From Eremophila alpestris peregrina (taxonomy: Eukaryota > Chordata > Aves > Passeriformes > Alaudidae), in NCBI GenBank assembly GCA_009792885.1, contig WMCF01000007.1, forward strand, positions 6,971,267-7,035,266: 64,000 nt of DNA, written 5' to 3'. Position 1 is the stretch's first letter. Each line of letters begins with the position of its first letter. The position numbers and the translations under genes were made by a program. The notes beneath the pieces are model-generated. The model searched no databases, had not been told where the DNA came from, and worked only from the letters and a program-made list of their open reading frames with translations. Positions 40,001 through 49,411 of the stretch are shown here, in pieces.

Positions 40001-42710
40001 TTCCAGGGCTGCATAAATTCTCAGTACTTCCTGTAGAGATAAGAAGATACTTTACCACTCAGTAGGACAAAAGAGTCTGTGATTTCCGGGTTCTGAACAG
40101 CTTGGGACAGAAGAGAGGAATTATGACCGAATCAGGGACAGAGAAGGGTTGACCAGAATGATCCAGAATGGGAGATCTTTTAAGAGAATCTAAAAAGACC
40201 ATCTTGACTTTATCTGACCATGGAAAATACATGTGTCTCTCCAAGTAGAGATAGGTGTCTTAAATAGTCAGAACAATGGTATTTTTAAGTCAACCTCTGA
40301 ATTGTCCCTGCCAAAACTAAGAACTGTAATAGTGCTCCTTTGAGATGAAGGCACTTAGGTCTTACCGTAGTGTCAAGGATTGCACTTAACATTTCCCGTA
40401 TTTCAGGCAACTCTTACTTTTGCAGCTGTCTCTGGTTAACCAGTTTGAAAACTGTGAACTTGAAAAGTCACTGTGACTCTCATTGTGTTCTGGAGGATAT
40501 GTAGTCATCTTTAACCTGTAACTTACCGTTTTTAAAAAACAGGTGTTTTCTATTGTGTTTTAGTTGTGTTTTCTTTTTGTTTTCAATTACTAGATTCGTA
40601 CTTGTGCTGAAAGAGAAGCCAAGAAGAAAGATGAAGTTCCACAAGAAGACAAAGGAAACGTTAAACAGTGTGAAATCAATTACGTGTATGTACTTTAGAG
40701 CTGGTAACAGGCTCAGGTACCTTTTTGTGCTTCTACTTAGGGCCATCTTTGGTGGAAGGGCCCAACTCCCATCCAGCCATTCACTCACTTTTCATTAGCA
40801 GGATAAGGGAAGAAAACAAGATGAGAAAGCTCATTGGTTGAGATAAGAAACATGCTCTACCAGATACTGTCCCGGGGTTAAAGTAGAAAAATTAGTTAAA
40901 TTTATTTCCTTTTAAAAGGGTGTGGATACTGAGAGACAAAAATTAAAAACACCACCTTTTCTTCTCCTACCTGCCAAGCTCAACTTCACTCCAGACTCTT
41001 TTTCCCACTCCTCCAAGCTGGATGGGCTATAGGTCAATACACAGTGGTTTCTTTCAGCCACTCCCTTCCTTTCCCACTTTTCCCCTGCTCTTGCATGGTG
41101 TTCTTCATGGGCTGGAAGGTAATATTTGCTCCAGTGCCTAAAGCATCTCCTTCCTCTCCTCTGTGCTTGATGTTCACACTGCAGTTTTGCTTTAGGATTG
41201 TTTTTTGTTGGGTTTGTTTCTTTTTCTTCCTTCTCTGCCTGTGTGACATTTTCCTTATCTTAAATATGTTTTCACAGGGGTGCCACCAGCTTTGCTGGTA
41301 GATTTAGCTGTGTCCTGAAGTGGGTGTCTTGAGAGCCATCTCTGTCCCTGGCCTATTCTCACAGAAAAAACCCCTGCAGCTTCCCTACAGTCAACACCTT
41401 GCAACTACATCCAGTACACTTCTGCTCCCTGATTTCTTATACTAGTAGTTGAAGAAGGACTCTTTAGAATTTGTAACCACTTCATGCTAGTCACATAGGG
41501 GCTCATTATTACTCAGACTGCCAAAAAAAACTATAGAAGCCTTAGTGCAACCTTAGTACTGGGATGATTTGTTGGATTTTTTTAGGTTGGTTATCTGCTG
41601 CTTTAATAGGAGCTAAGATTCTTACCAGAGCTGCTGCTGTGTTGGAAAACAAAATTTTTTAAAAGTTTCAGTTCTTTACTACTTTTCTTCCCCCTTATAG
41701 GAAGAAATTCCAAAGTTTTCAAGACAAAAAGCTTAAAATAAGCAAAGAAGATACAAAAGCCCTTAGAAAAGCCAGGAAAGAAGGCACTTTTCATGAAATG
41801 CTACTTGACAGGTACTTCAAATTGCTAGAAATAATGTATTGATTAAGAAACTACCGGGAAATGGAATTGCAGTAAAACCTGGGGTACAAAAGAGGGCTAG
41901 ATTTCAGGGAGATAGGTTCCTGGGCATTTTTCCTCTGGTGAGTGTTGTAGTGGTGTGCCTGAGTCCTGGGGGTTTTCACTTCTTTAGCTGAAGTTTGCAG
42001 GTTTGAATTCACCTGTAAATCAGTTCCTTTGGAAATGTTTAACTAGGTTGTTCAGTTTGTTTAGTATGGAGTTGTTGAGACATTAATCTTTTTAATCATG
42101 AAAATTGAGCTAATTTTTAACATTTTTCAATACCTTTGGTACCAGGAGATTTTGGAGAGGCAGAAGTTACATTTTAAAGAGAAATAGTGTTTTTTAAGGA
42201 CAGTCTTCATGTTATCTAGTGGGCATTTTTTTTCCCCTGAGACTAAAGAAACTGTCTTGAATTTATAAAGCCTTTTATGCCAGTATAAAGTATAAATATT
42301 TGAATTAATTCAATGGGTAGAATGCAGAAAACTATTTCTGATAATTGCAAATGATGTGAGAACACTCCTGGGCTCTCACAGGTGGTCAGCTTCAGATCAC
42401 ACTGAATCTGAATTCCATTCGTCAGAGGAGGCAAAACAATTACAATGATTTGAAGGGAAAGTCAAGGTTAACTTTAGACACTGCAGTTCTGTCTCCTTAG
42501 GAAAACAAAGTTAATTAACAAATACAAAGTGTTTTTAGGCCGAGTGTATGTACTTTAGAGCAAAGTTTAAAAAAAAAATGCTTTCAATGCATTCTTAACA
42601 CTTTGAGGTAAATAAAACCCCAGGTGTAATTGTATTTAATCTTTATCTTGTTTCATTCATTCTTCCCATACAGGAGAGCTAAAGTGAAAGCAGATAGATA
42701 CTGCAAGTGA
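36763..42710 (+). CDS. FRG1: FRG1 (FSHD region gene 1 protein), nine coding exons
   Basis: Joining nine exons gives 771 nt: 256 residues plus TGA (human FRG1 is 258). All joins use GT-AG and keep frame. The protein starts MAEYSCVKSTKLVLKG, as in mammalian FRG1. A lysine/arginine-rich nuclear localisation segment follows at about residues 21-34. The fascin-like beta-trefoil region comes next, with recognisable strings such as NFGEITGTIAIEMDKG, LDNGLFTLGAPHK, SGYGKYLGINSDGLVVGRSD and EEGDIEAKSKTAGEEEM. The C-terminus is basic and ends DRYCK. FRG1 is known as a nucleolar, Cajal-body and actin-bundling protein linked to pre-mRNA splicing and muscle biology; that is family knowledge. Compared with human, one residue appears missing at the exon 3/4 join (HK-GDEG). 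It starts in a CpG island with a good start context (gacATGG). Introns are 0.17-1.0 kb, and intron 7 holds an LTR copy. Confidence 0.96.
37087..37154 (+). CDS. FRG1: FRG1 coding exon 2
   Basis: Acceptor ttgcag, donor GTT G|GTGAGC; 68 nt. It encodes the basic KKKHKEKKRKREED segment (nuclear localisation) and QLDIV. Confidence 0.95.
37986..38108 (+). CDS. FRG1: FRG1 coding exon 3
   Basis: Acceptor attacag, donor AAA G|GTTTGT; 123 nt. It encodes the first beta-trefoil strands, from NWWAVSNFGEITG to LFTLGAPHK. Confidence 0.95.
39053..39110 (+). CDS. FRG1: FRG1 coding exon 4
   Basis: Acceptor attcctcag, donor AAG|GTAATT; 58 nt. It encodes GDEGPSPPEQFTAVKLSDT; the last codon is split with exon 5. 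Confidence 0.94.
39284..39398 (+). CDS. FRG1: FRG1 coding exon 5
   Basis: Acceptor cttattgag, donor GAT|GTAAGC; 115 nt. It encodes IALKSGYGKYLGINSDG and REQWEPVFQD, among the best conserved stretches of the family. Confidence 0.95.
39753..39857 (+). CDS. FRG1: FRG1 coding exon 6
   Basis: Acceptor gtttctgcag, donor AAG|GTAATC; 105 nt, exactly 35 codons. It encodes RKMALLAANSRFIRCNEEG and the AKSKTAGEEEMIK segment. Confidence 0.95.
40594..40685 (+). CDS. FRG1: FRG1 coding exon 7
   Basis: Acceptor aattactag, donor TACGT|GTATGT; 92 nt. It encodes IRTCAEREAKKKDEVPQED to CEINYV. An 18-nt string over this donor recurs in intron 8 (see findings). Confidence 0.94.
40800..41425 (-). mobile_element. 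Avian ERVL-like LTR in FRG1 intron 7, minus orientation
   Basis: Read on the minus strand, this is another copy of the LTR at about 20.9-21.7 kb. On the plus strand it shows the complementary marks CTTAAATATGTTTTCACAGG and AAGCTCAACTTCACTCCAGA and a shortened middle region. It is antisense to FRG1, the common orientation for LTRs kept in introns. No internal viral genes. Confidence 0.7.
41701..41811 (+). CDS. FRG1: FRG1 coding exon 8
   Basis: Acceptor cccccttatag, donor GACAG|GTACTT; 111 nt. It encodes KKFQSFQDKKLKISKED through FHEMLLD, the basic C-terminal part. Confidence 0.95.
42674..42710 (+). CDS. FRG1: FRG1 coding exon 9 with stop
   Basis: Acceptor ttcccatacag; 37 nt. It encodes the last residues RAKVKADRYCK and a TGA stop, matching the conserved C-terminus of FRG1. 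Confidence 0.95.
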
Positions 42711-42950
42711 CATCCAGCTGGTCCATTTTCTTCTGCAGCTTTGATGGCAACACCAAATGGAAAAAAATATATTTTATACTTGTTTCTTATGTAAGGCATT
42801 TTTTAAGTATCTTCAGAATTGTATTAAAATGTTCTCAAATAATAATAACCCAGTTATAAAATCTTGTTAACTGTATCACTTGTGAAATCTTGGTTTGTAT
42901 TAAGGGAATGGCTCCAACAAAAATTAAAGGTATATCAATTAACAATGGTA
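42711..42950 (+). other. FRG1: FRG1 3' untranslated region with polyadenylation signal candidates
   Basis: AT-rich sequence after the stop. ATTAAA hexamers occur at 42,823-42,828 and 42,923-42,928. Either could direct cleavage, giving a 3' UTR of roughly 130-250 nt. There is no AATAAA in the stretch, so the choice is inference. Confidence 0.5.
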
Positions 42951-42959
42951 AGCTATTTG

Positions 42960-45440
42960 CCACGTAACTGAAGCCCTGGGAGACAGTCTGTAGCCTGAGT
43001 TAGTCCAGAGAGAAAGCTCCCTGGCTGTTAGTTGCCTTTAGGACAAAATCTAGAAATTATTAGATGATTGTTGACAAATGTTTCTGGCCAGAGTCAGCAT
43101 AGCTGTGAGGTCTGCTGTGGAAGAGAGGGAGAAAAAAAGTTAGTAATTTTTCTCCAGAGCTCCTTAGTTTGGAGTAGGACTGGGGCTGAAGGCTCATTAA
43201 CTAGTTGTTGTAGATACCGCACTACATGTCCCTCCCCAGAAATGTGACTGATGTACAATGAACCATTGGAATATCACAGTCCTGGAAGTGGCTTGCTGCC
43301 AAAACTACTCTCAGAAACACGGAGAAAAAGACAGCACTGCCAGGAGCAGGCTGCAGGACAGAGTAACAGTTTATTGGAAGTTATTGCAGATGTCATTGAT
43401 CCACAGTCACTGTGAATCTTAAATGCATCTGAAGTGAATGCTGATGGTGGAAGAAGATTGATATTACAGCATCTGTTTTTTCTTTCATGAATATATTGTT
43501 TGAATAAAAACTTGCCTGGTAGACCCCACAAAAATGATTACTCAAACACAGATACACCTGGAAGCAGAAATACATGCTCTGATGAGGAAGGGTGCTGAAA
43601 GGACTACTCAGCAGCAGAGTAAGAGCCTGAGAATTACCCCTGAAAGGGAATTTTCCATTTCGTATTAGTGTAAATAGGAGAATACACTGTGTTGCAAGCA
43701 GCTGTAAGTGATAGTAAGGGGAAAATGAAACTGAGAGGCATGTTTGTCACAGAGTGCTGAGTTAGGGAAGTAAAAAGCAAGGGTAGTTTAGTAGCAATGG
43801 GGTTGCCCTGTATGTTGGGACTAACACTACACCAGAATCTTGAGAAAACGTGTTCTGAGATCACACAGAAACAGGGATCTGGGGAATTCACTGGAAATCT
43901 AGTCCCAAGAAAATGAAATCAAAGGTACGACAAAACTGAAGATCAGTGTGTGTATTTAACTGTTGCCATGAGGAGTCTTTTTGGATGTTTTCCCAATTGA
44001 GGTATTCATGGAGTCATCTTGAAGATACTACATCCTGACAGTAGTATTCACAGGCTTTAACTGAAACAGAGAAAAAAAGGGGAAGTAATTTGGGCAGCCT
44101 CTACATAAAGGGGAAGGACCAGATCTGTAAAGTGATAACACAGTGCTGGATAGATGAGTATGGGAGATCAGAAGGTTGGACATAAGTGCTAAATATCAGT
44201 GAGACCAGCTGTCAGTGCAGTTAGCAAGGTAACTGTACATCTTAAGAAGCACTTTCCTTCTTAGATTTTTGAAAACTGGCAGAAGAAATCTAGACTAAGT
44301 GGAGAGCCTAAGGTGCTGGTGTGGACTCTGAAGGCAAGGCATTGTGATAGGAACACAGTAGAATAGCCATGGTCAGAGAAGGTGATTGGTGCTGGAACAT
44401 AACTGTTTCTTAAACTGAGAATTGCTCTACCAGTGAAAGAACTAAACCAGAATCACAAAGAGGCTTCCATAAGTACACTGTGTAATGTGACAATGGCATT
44501 ATTTTGTCTTCAGAGCATTTGCAAAGAGTTTTTAATTTTGCAAAGTCGTTGTTCATTTTTTCCTGTTAAAAATGTACTAAAGATGGTAAAACATCCAGAC
44601 AAAGATGAAGTCCCTAACAGCTGTCTGCCCCAGATAGAAGAGAAGAGCAAAAGGGGTTGCAGATGTTCAGAAAATAACAGGACCAACTTAAATAGACTCT
44701 TTCTTACCATAGCCCATAATAGTATATTCAGATATCTGGATGTAAACACAGGAGTATTGTCTTACACGTATTTGTGTTCAATTGAAAATATTTTCCAGAC
44801 CCTATAGAAACTGCCTGATCTCCTGTTTTTTAAAGAACACTCCCATGAAAATCTCAAGGTTTATCCTGTTACACTGTAATTTTCCTCAGTTTCTAAATCC
44901 ACAGATTCGGTTCTGTATTTTCTTTTACCAGTGCTTAATGTTTTTCTGCCTTGGTCTCTAAAGCTCTGTGCAATTCCCAGCTGATGCTCTGAGCCGGCTC
45001 CTTCCTACACTGTTGCATGCTCTACTCCCAAGGCTTTCCCACACTACAGTACATTTTTTATCCTTTCCTGTTTCTTAATTTTTGCAGTTCATGCAGCTTT
45101 CCAATCAATCTTCTGCCAAGGACTTCCTTCTTTTTCTTGCCACCCACACTTGGTTTTGTAAGAGAGTTAATTGCACAGGCAATCAAGGCATGATGCAAAG
45201 ACTGCATCACTCCTTTTCTGTGTGCCTAAAAACACATGACATGTCTTAGGCACTGTACAGAGCACATGAGACAAGCTAGAACACAGGCATCCTGGAAGCT
45301 CTTGAGTACTTTTTCATGGTGTTTCCACCAACTGTAGCTGATGTACACACTCATGAAGCATTAATTTGCGCACACTAAAGCAATAATGCTCATACTAAAA
45401 TGACAGTATACACCTAATTTGGCTGCTGGTTTGCACTTGA
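42960..45440. other. Intergenic region between FRG1 and the ceramidase gene
   Basis: About 3.7 kb separate the two genes in total. Apart from a CR1 end at 45,449-45,548 nothing was recognised. A 124-codon plus-strand frame at 44,433-44,807 has no recognised motif. Confidence 0.55.
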
Positions 45441-45448
45441 TGTTACAG

Positions 45449-45548
45449 CGGCCTGGTCTAGTGGAAGGCAGCCCTGCCCATAGCAGGGGGCTTGGAACTA
45501 GATGTTCTTTAAGGTCCCTTCCAACGCAAACCATTCTCCAATTCTATG
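45449..45548 (+). mobile_element. CR1 LINE 3' terminal fragment
   Basis: About 100 bp: GCGGCCTGGTCTAGTGGAAG, then GCAGGGGGCTTGGAACTAGA, then GGTCCCTTCCAACGCAAACC and ATTCTATGA. A clear, rather well-preserved CR1 3' end upstream of the ceramidase promoter. Confidence 0.9.
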
Positions 45549-45549
45549 A

Positions 45550-46600
45550 AGTAGATACCATTTAAATAATAATTAGAAGGCAGGGCACTTATAGATGGCT
45601 GCATCTCATGCCCTGTGTTTCTCATTAGTCTGTCTCCCCAGCTGCCTGTTTGCTGCACTCCTAAACTGCAAGATGGTGAAAAGTCCTTCCTCAAGAAGGC
45701 GCCTGCCTGGCATCTTTCATTACCACTGATGCTAAAAGATAGGCTGGAAATAAATCCCCATAGACCAGTGTCTATAGGGCAGGTATTTGTTTATTGCAGC
45801 GCTGGTGCTGAGGGGGATTTCTCCACCTAACTCACCCACCTTTGTCAGGTGCTGTGGTATATTTATACAGCAAGTATTGCTTAGTGCCACTGTGTCACTA
45901 CAACAACATCACATCCGTGCTGCAACTAATCTACATGGTATGATCTCATGGTTATAGATTGTTCTTTTGCACTGTGCATGCACCTCCCCAATTCGGGGGT
46001 CTCTGATGAAGGCTTCCAAGGTCTTCTTCACATCTGAACTTTTCAACTTTGTCTTCAGAGCATGCACAGTTATGCTGTTCCTTGTGTGTCTGGTCCCAAC
46101 CAGCCTAAATTCTTCGTTTTATGGCCAGCTGGCTTTGTATTTGCCAATTTCTCATTAGTACTATACTTACCTCTAAAGCCATCCACCTGGTGAGTTTTTT
46201 CTTTTTTTTGTCTATTCATCATTAAGCAACTAGTTAACCATATACTAGCCATTACATTGTATAGAAAGGGATTTATATCAGGTTACATAAGTATAAAAGG
46301 CTGTGATTCAGGTTATATAGATATATCAGGTTATATTGATATCTTATAACTCAAGCTGTATAAGCACCATGTAACTTTGGCCTAAGTTATATAGGCATCC
46401 CCACACAGCCTGCCTAAAATCTCTGCAGCACACAGAGTAATTAAAAATCGCAGTACTGCCAAAGTGAAAACTGGTGCCACGGGTTTTCTCCTAGCGTTGC
46501 CAAAGAGACGCGATTTTATTTCAGACTCTCCTGCGCGGAAGTCGCCTTTTGTGGAAGCGCGACTGAAAATGAACTGCTGCGCTTTAGCGTAACTGCACGG
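45550..46600. other. Upstream flank of the ceramidase promoter, nothing recognised
   Basis: AT-rich, with several loose AGGTTATAT-like repeats at about 46,278-46,390 just before the CpG island. No known element. Confidence 0.45.
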
Positions 46601-46619
46601 GCAGGGCGCTGGCGGGAGG

Positions 46620-46715
46620 GCCGTGCCGAGGCCGTGCCGTGACTGTGCCTGTGCCGTACCGAGGCCGTGCCGTGCCGAACCGAGGCCGTGCCGTGCCTGT
46701 GCCGTGCCGCCCCCG
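46620..46715. repeat. GTGCC/GAGGCC minisatellite in the ceramidase promoter
   Basis: About 95 bp of imperfect tandem words (GCCGTGCC, GAGGCC, TGTGCC) inside the CpG island, ending some 70 bases before the start codon. Likely within the 5' UTR or core promoter. Confidence 0.85.
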
Positions 46716-46783
46716 GCGGGCGGGGCGCTGTCATGTGGCCGCCGCTCCGGGAAGCGCCGCTCGGAGCGGAGCGGGGCAGGACC

Positions 46784-46852
46784 ATGGCGGGCCAAGGCTG
46801 GGCGCTGCTGGCGCTGCTCGTCCTGGCGCTGCCCGCCTGGGCGCCGGACCCG
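46784..46852 (+). CDS. ASAH1: Acid ceramidase exon 1 (signal peptide)
   Basis: ATG to donor CCG|GTGAGC; 69 nt, 23 codons. It encodes a hydrophobic leader MAGQGWALLALLVLALP. Start chosen for its Kozak context and because the leader begins at once. Confidence 0.85.
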
Positions 46853-49376
46853 GTGAGCCTGGCGGGGGACGGGCAGGGGGAAGCGGGGCCGGCGGGGGGG
46901 ATGCGGCCGCCGCCGTTCCCGCCGCGGGAGGCCGGGACGGGCTGTGAATGCCGGTGTGTGGATGCGCGGCAGCGCCTCGCTGCTCCCACGGGCTCCCTGG
47001 CTCGGGCTGGGCTGTGCCACGGCGGTGTTGTACAAGTCCTTGCTCGCTCCTGCGCTCGGTTTCGTGCGCGTCTGCAATGTCAGTGTTGCCCTGTCACACC
47101 GCAGCAGCGACTTCCAGAAGGAAAGTTAAGAGGGGCTTGCTAAAAGAGCATAGTGTTCTGAATCTGCTGAGTGTGTTTGCTGCAGTTGACCCGAGGGGAG
47201 GAGTGTAGAGCAGGTGGACTTGGGGTGTCGTTTGTTGCTCTTTGGGCCTCTTGGGTTTTCTTATATATTGAGTAAGTGAAATATTTAATTTTATTGGAAT
47301 TAGGAAGCTGGAAAGGCGGGGATAGTCGTTTGGTGCAGGCTGGTTTCCATCTCCCAGGCATGTAACCAGCTGCTCTTGCTTCCTGGTGTATTCCTGAAGC
47401 GGCAAAGCATTCTTTAATCTCTTGAAATTCCTGAAGTTACTCGTCCTCTATGAAGAGGACAGGTTTTAAAAATCTCTGGATTTCAAAATATTTTTTTGCA
47501 ATCTATTTTTAAATATTTGAGGAACATACTACCTCTTTTATCCTTTAGTTTGCTCCAATTTTCTTTTTTTTTTTTTCTTTTAGCAAATTACATTGATTTC
47601 AGGAAAACTAGTATGGGTTTTCTGCAGGAAATTACTATGGAGATCTGGATGGCCAGTGTTCTCTTAGTGTGTTTTCTGCACAGAATTGGGCTTTTCTCTC
47701 TCCCCTCTCTTCTCCCAGTCCCATCCTACCAGCCAAGAGCAGCTTCCTAACACACTAAGCTATCTCCAGCTTCAAACACCTTCAGAATTTTAGCCAAAAG
47801 TGTCCTGGAGTGTGGAGTCATAGGAGAAAGTGCCAGCTGTCAGCAAAGGAGTAGCATTAGAGCTTGCTTTGCATCTGATTTCACTTGGTACATCTTTGCA
47901 CTTGCACAATATCCTCTGTGGATCCAGGTTGCAAGTTGTGCTACTGTGCAGCCAGCTATTAGGTTTGGCTGTTTTATTTTTGTTTGAAATGCAGGGGTGC
48001 ATAATTTGCTGAAGAATTCTTCCTAAGTGCCACTGGGTTCATCTCATTAACAAAGAACTCAGAAGATAAATGCCTAGAATTGCATCTCAGAGCTGCAGAC
48101 TGTCAGTTCCTTTAGCTTGCATTGAGGCGCTCTCAACCACACTGACCTTTCTGTCCAAACTGTGATTTGTCTTGTCACTGTTTCTTCAGTAGTGCAAGAG
48201 TACTCTTAACCTCTGTGTTCAGCAAGGTGAACAGCACTGGGACTCCTGCAGCACAGTAGTGTTGTATTGGTATCATCCATCAGGGAAGAAGAGCAGAGAG
48301 AAAAATGTGTTAGATCACAGACTTCATAGACCAAAAGATCCTTATATATATATTATATATATATTGGATCTGTTTATATATATATAAATATATATGGAAT
48401 ATAACACATACACATATATATATGGGTTGACTGAAAATATGGAATTATATTTAATAGCTCAAAGAGGTAATTTTCTATTTGTTTTTACATAGGGAGGTGA
48501 AAAATATAAAATACATAAATTTTAAGGAAGGATATCAGAGATGGTCTACCTCAAAAATAAAGAAATAAAGGAAGTGCTGGTATTCCTTAGACTGGACAAA
48601 CTACATTCAGTCTATTTCATAGGAATGAAATTAGGCTAGCTGTCAAAATATTTACTCAGCAGTTATTAAACCATGCATTAATTTTCTGTACTGCAATCAA
48701 TAACAACTGTTACTATTTTTTTTTACAGTTCACCCAATTAATCTTAACAGCTCGCTAGTTATTTGGTTTCTGTTCCATTTTTTAATACAGTCAGTCAAAA
48801 TGTAAATCTTCTGTACTACTTCCACTTTTTATTTCCATCTTTCCCAATACCATGTTCTACTTCTCCTCCACTGTGTTATCTTCCTGTTGGTGTTTCGATC
48901 CTGTGCTGCCACATGTCTGTTTTTGTGTCATTACATACAGCCCAGTTTGAAAGCTGGCAGTATATAAGATAATCAAGATATGCAACCTACTGGCAATGGT
49001 AGATTTTAAAAAGCAAATCAAAGGGAGCATTAAATCACCAGTCAAGAATAGCTATACTGCTCTTAGGGGGTTCAATGCATGTTTGAAAAGCAAGTTTATA
49101 GTGGTAACCTGCTGTTTGGGTCCAGCTTCCAATAGCCTTTTCTAGGGGATGTCCTCTGGCTTGTCACATTGGAAACTGAAGGTGATTCTATCATGCTGGA
49201 AGGATGTTCCTGCTTTTCTTGGACAGTATTTATTGTTCTTCTTCCAGTGTAAAGCCTCTGCAGAGAGGAGAAGCCTGCTGACCACAGTAACTTCAAAGCT
49301 GCTTATTTTACTCTGGTTGTAAAAAGTGCTTTATGTTTTTTCTGCTGCTGCCAGAAAATTCTTTAGGTGTCTTTTT

Positions 49377-49411
<35 letters not shown>

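Larger units (their letters stand above)
46600..47110 (+). promoter_or_regulatory. ASAH1: CpG island / promoter of the acid ceramidase gene
   Basis: A GC- and CpG-dense block covering the start codon at 46,784 and the first intron's beginning. The 5' part (46,620-46,715) is a degenerate tandem array of GTGCC / GAGGCC words. An upstream ATG at 46,733 is in frame with the main start and would add 17 residues. The downstream ATG has the better context (accATGG) and directly begins a signal peptide, so it is preferred. Confidence 0.75.

Noticed and set aside
44433..44807. 124-codon plus-strand frame between FRG1 and the ceramidase gene
   Set aside because: No recognised family and no start or splice context beyond chance.
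46382..47077. 231-codon minus-strand frame over the ceramidase CpG island
   Set aside because: GC-rich DNA has few stop codons. Its Ala/Arg/Pro/His-rich repeats simply read the promoter minisatellite, and it opposes a firm gene start.
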